A stretch of DNA of 64,000 nt, from NCBI RefSeq assembly GCF_002632585.1, contig NZ_NIBV01000001.1, positions 186,001-250,000 on the forward strand, read 5' to 3'. Position 1 is the first letter of the stretch, and the number at the start of each line of letters is the position of its first letter. Below the pieces are notes generated by a model. It had not been told where the DNA came from. It searched no databases and saw only the letters and a program-made list of their open reading frames with translations. The position numbers were made by a program, and so were the translations under genes. This DNA comes from Xenorhabdus szentirmaii DSM 16338. Its GTDB lineage: Bacteria; Pseudomonadota; Gammaproteobacteria; Enterobacterales; Enterobacteriaceae. This document shows, in pieces, positions 62,335 to 64,000 of the stretch.

Positions 62335-63180
62335 TTAATGAGATTCTTTTAGAGAGCGTACAAACTTACCCGGCGTAATACCTAAGGCATTTTTAAAATG
62401 GCGGTTAAAATGGCTTTGATCAGAGAAACCACAACGAAGAGCAACATTCAATATGGAATCCCCCTCTGTTAATAATCTCCGGGCCATACGTAAACGCGCT
62501 AAAATCAGATAAATATGAGGCGTCACACCGATAGCTTTCTTGAATTGCCGTAAAAAATGCCATGGACTTAATTGCACCATATCAGCTAACTGATTAAGAG
62601 ATATGTCATTTTCAGGGTGGGAATCAATATATTCTTTCGTCAGAAATATCTGTTTTTCAGAATCAGACAATGTCTGCTCGGCAATATAAGTTTGACCATA
62701 TCGCATCACCAACCATGCAAGTGAAGAAAGCAGCATCGTTTCTTTAAACAATGTATTACCATTCTGCGCCAGCAGATTAAACGTCATGCGCAATTGCTCA
62801 GATAACCCCGGATCATGTACAACCGCAGACGGAAACCAGGGGATTGAGCCATTTTCATATTGAAAATCCCGGGATAACGAACGCAGTAATTCAAGTGATG
62901 GGTATATCGCCTGATACGACCAGCCTGTTTGCACAGCAGAAGAGCCAGTATGAATTTCATCTGCGTTGACCAGAATAATATCGCCCTTGGGTGCAATATA
63001 TTCCGTACCTTTCCGGTGAAAACGCTGGGCACCTTCTTCGATCACCCCGATGCAAAAAGTTTCATGCACATGGCGGGAAAACACTTGATTGCAGTATGTT
63101 GCCCTGAGCATTTCCAGCCCATTAAATTCTTTCAGATGAAAAAAATGGGTTTTTTCTTTTACACTTTCTTGTCCAGCCAT
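62335..63180 (-). CDS. AraC-family transcriptional regulator
   Basis: A 281-residue regulator with an N-terminal cupin-like sensor (HETFCIGVIEEGAQRFHRKG; then GDIILVNADEIHTG) and two C-terminal helix-turn-helix motifs at about 190-275 (LNQLADMVQLSPWHFLRQFK and NVALRCGFSDQSHFNRHFK). It lies just upstream of azlC on the same strand, 146 bases apart, and is the likely regulator of the azlC-azlD-desaturase operon. AGGTGG precedes the start. Confidence 0.88.
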   Translation of the reverse strand: MAGQESVKEKTHFFHLKEFNGLEMLRATYCNQVFSRHVHETFCIGVIEEGAQRFHRKGTEYIAPKGDIILVNADEIHTGSSAVQTGWSYQAIYPSLELLRSLSRDFQYENGSIPWFPSAVVHDPGLSEQLRMTFNLLAQNGNTLFKETMLLSSLAWLVMRYGQTYIAEQTLSDSEKQIFLTKEYIDSHPENDISLNQLADMVQLSPWHFLRQFKKAIGVTPHIYLILARLRMARRLLTEGDSILNVALRCGFSDQSHFNRHFKNALGITPGKFVRSLKESH

Positions 63181-63565
63181 AAATAACCACCTGATTATAA
63201 AATAAATTTTACTTCTTATCCTGAGTGGTTCCTGATAACGCAGTTTCCTGCTTTTGTATAAAATTGCTAGTCCGATTGGGGTAAATGTATTTTATAATTT
63301 ATTGTTAGATTATGAAATTTGACAATACATATAATATATCTTGAATAATCAAATCTGACATACCCGACATTTTGGCATCCATTGGGTATGGGCATGGATA
63401 ATGGCATCAATGCCTCCGCTATTTAGTATTTTTATAACTCTTCTTGTGATCCCTGTTTTTCTAATGGTCTTTCTCTAAGGCTGGCTTAGTCAGTCGTTGC
63501 CAGTTAAGCTGTGAAATAATTTCGTTTGTCACTCCGGCTACACATAAATTATAGAGAGAAGCGTT
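63181..63565. promoter_or_regulatory. Divergent region between AraC gene and dapB
   Basis: 385 bases without a gene, holding the promoters of the AraC regulator and dapB. No operator can be named. Confidence 0.4.
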
Positions 63566-64000
63566 ATGACTCATTCAGATATTCGCATTGCTATCGTTGG
63601 CGCCAGTGGTCGTATGGGGCGCTGCCTTATTCAGTCTGTTCAACAACTGGACGGCATGACACTCGGCGCAGCATTAGTACGTTCCGGCTCTTCATTAGTG
63701 GGAACTGATGCAGGAGAACTGGCGGGCATTACGAAAAATGGGGTTATTATCAGTGATGATCTGCATCAGGTGATTGAAAAATTTGATGTCTTAATTGATT
63801 TTACACGCCCGGAAGGCACCTTGGCTTACCTCGAGATTTGTCGTCAATATCACAAGTCCATGATTATTGGCACAACCGGTTTTGATGAAGCAGGCAAAAA
63901 AGCGATTGAAGACGCATCCCGTGAGATCCCCATTGTTTTTGCTGCTAATTTCAGTGTTGGCGTTAATCTGGTGCTCAAATTACTGGAAAAAGCCGCAACT
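63566..64000 (+). CDS. dapB: 4-hydroxy-tetrahydrodipicolinate reductase, 5' part
   Basis: Lysine and diaminopimelate synthesis enzyme, cut by the window end after 145 codons. The NAD(P)-binding loop [12 protein letters not shown]-like motif is at 8-18 ([15 protein letters not shown]), then DFTRPEG near 79 and GTTGF near 103. GAGAAG precedes the ATG. In E. coli dapB follows ispH and rihC; here an accessory cluster replaces rihC. Confidence 0.95.
   Translation, partial: MTHSDIRIAIVGASGRMGRCLIQSVQQLDGMTLGAALVRSGSSLVGTDAGELAGITKNGVIISDDLHQVIEKFDVLIDFTRPEGTLAYLEICRQYHKSMIIGTTGFDEAGKKAIEDASREIPIVFAANFSVGVNLVLKLLEKAAT

Overview
The window looks like a chromosomal segment of an enterobacterium of the Xenorhabdus/Photorhabdus type (family Morganellaceae). 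Three things suggest this: a complete xenorhabdolysin-type binary toxin pair (xaxA/xaxB), the codon use and moderate GC of the housekeeping genes, and a degenerate intergenic palindromic repeat of a kind common in these insect-pathogenic, nematode-associated bacteria. The assignment is inference; no rRNA or tRNA gene is present to confirm it.

The backbone follows the E. coli order around the 0-minute point: serB-radA-nadR, ettA-slt-trpR-yjjX-gpmB-rob-creA-arcA-thrLABC-yaaA-talB-mog, satP-dnaK-dnaJ, nhaA-nhaR-rpsT-ribF-ileS-lspA-fkpB-ispH and dapB (cut by the window end). Accessory DNA is inserted at the joints. At 1-9 kb lie a TetR regulator, the convergent xaxA-xaxB toxin operon, exbB-exbD behind a Fur box, metC, yghB and a decayed yqhD-dkgA pair. 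At 14-15.5 kb is a lone ABC ATPase in AT-rich DNA with all its nucleotide-binding motifs altered. At 32-39.5 kb are a complete bglG-bglF-bglB beta-glucoside operon with two antiterminator/terminator switches, an ArsR-rhodanese protein and an MHS-family transporter. At 43.7-50.4 kb is a mosaic island: a TnpB fragment, a truncated MFS gene, a dead IS701-type insertion sequence, an orphan CdiA C-terminal papain-like toxin with an overlapping candidate immunity gene, a second small orphan gene, a free-standing TPS (filamentous haemagglutinin) domain protein and an EamA permease. At 60-63.2 kb, between ispH and dapB (where E. coli has rihC), are azlC-azlD, a fatty-acid desaturase-like gene and an AraC regulator.

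Several regulatory elements can be read directly: an 18-bp perfect NadR-type palindrome in front of nadR, a trp operator in front of trpR, the thr leader peptide and attenuator, a sigma-32 promoter in front of dnaK, two BglG RAT sites, and the UUG start codon of rpsT. The most unusual observations are the aldo-keto reductase DkgA lacking two of its four catalytic residues beside a yqhD reduced to a 51-codon in-frame remnant, the full-length but motif-dead ABC ATPase, and the rearranged contact-dependent-inhibition remnants.
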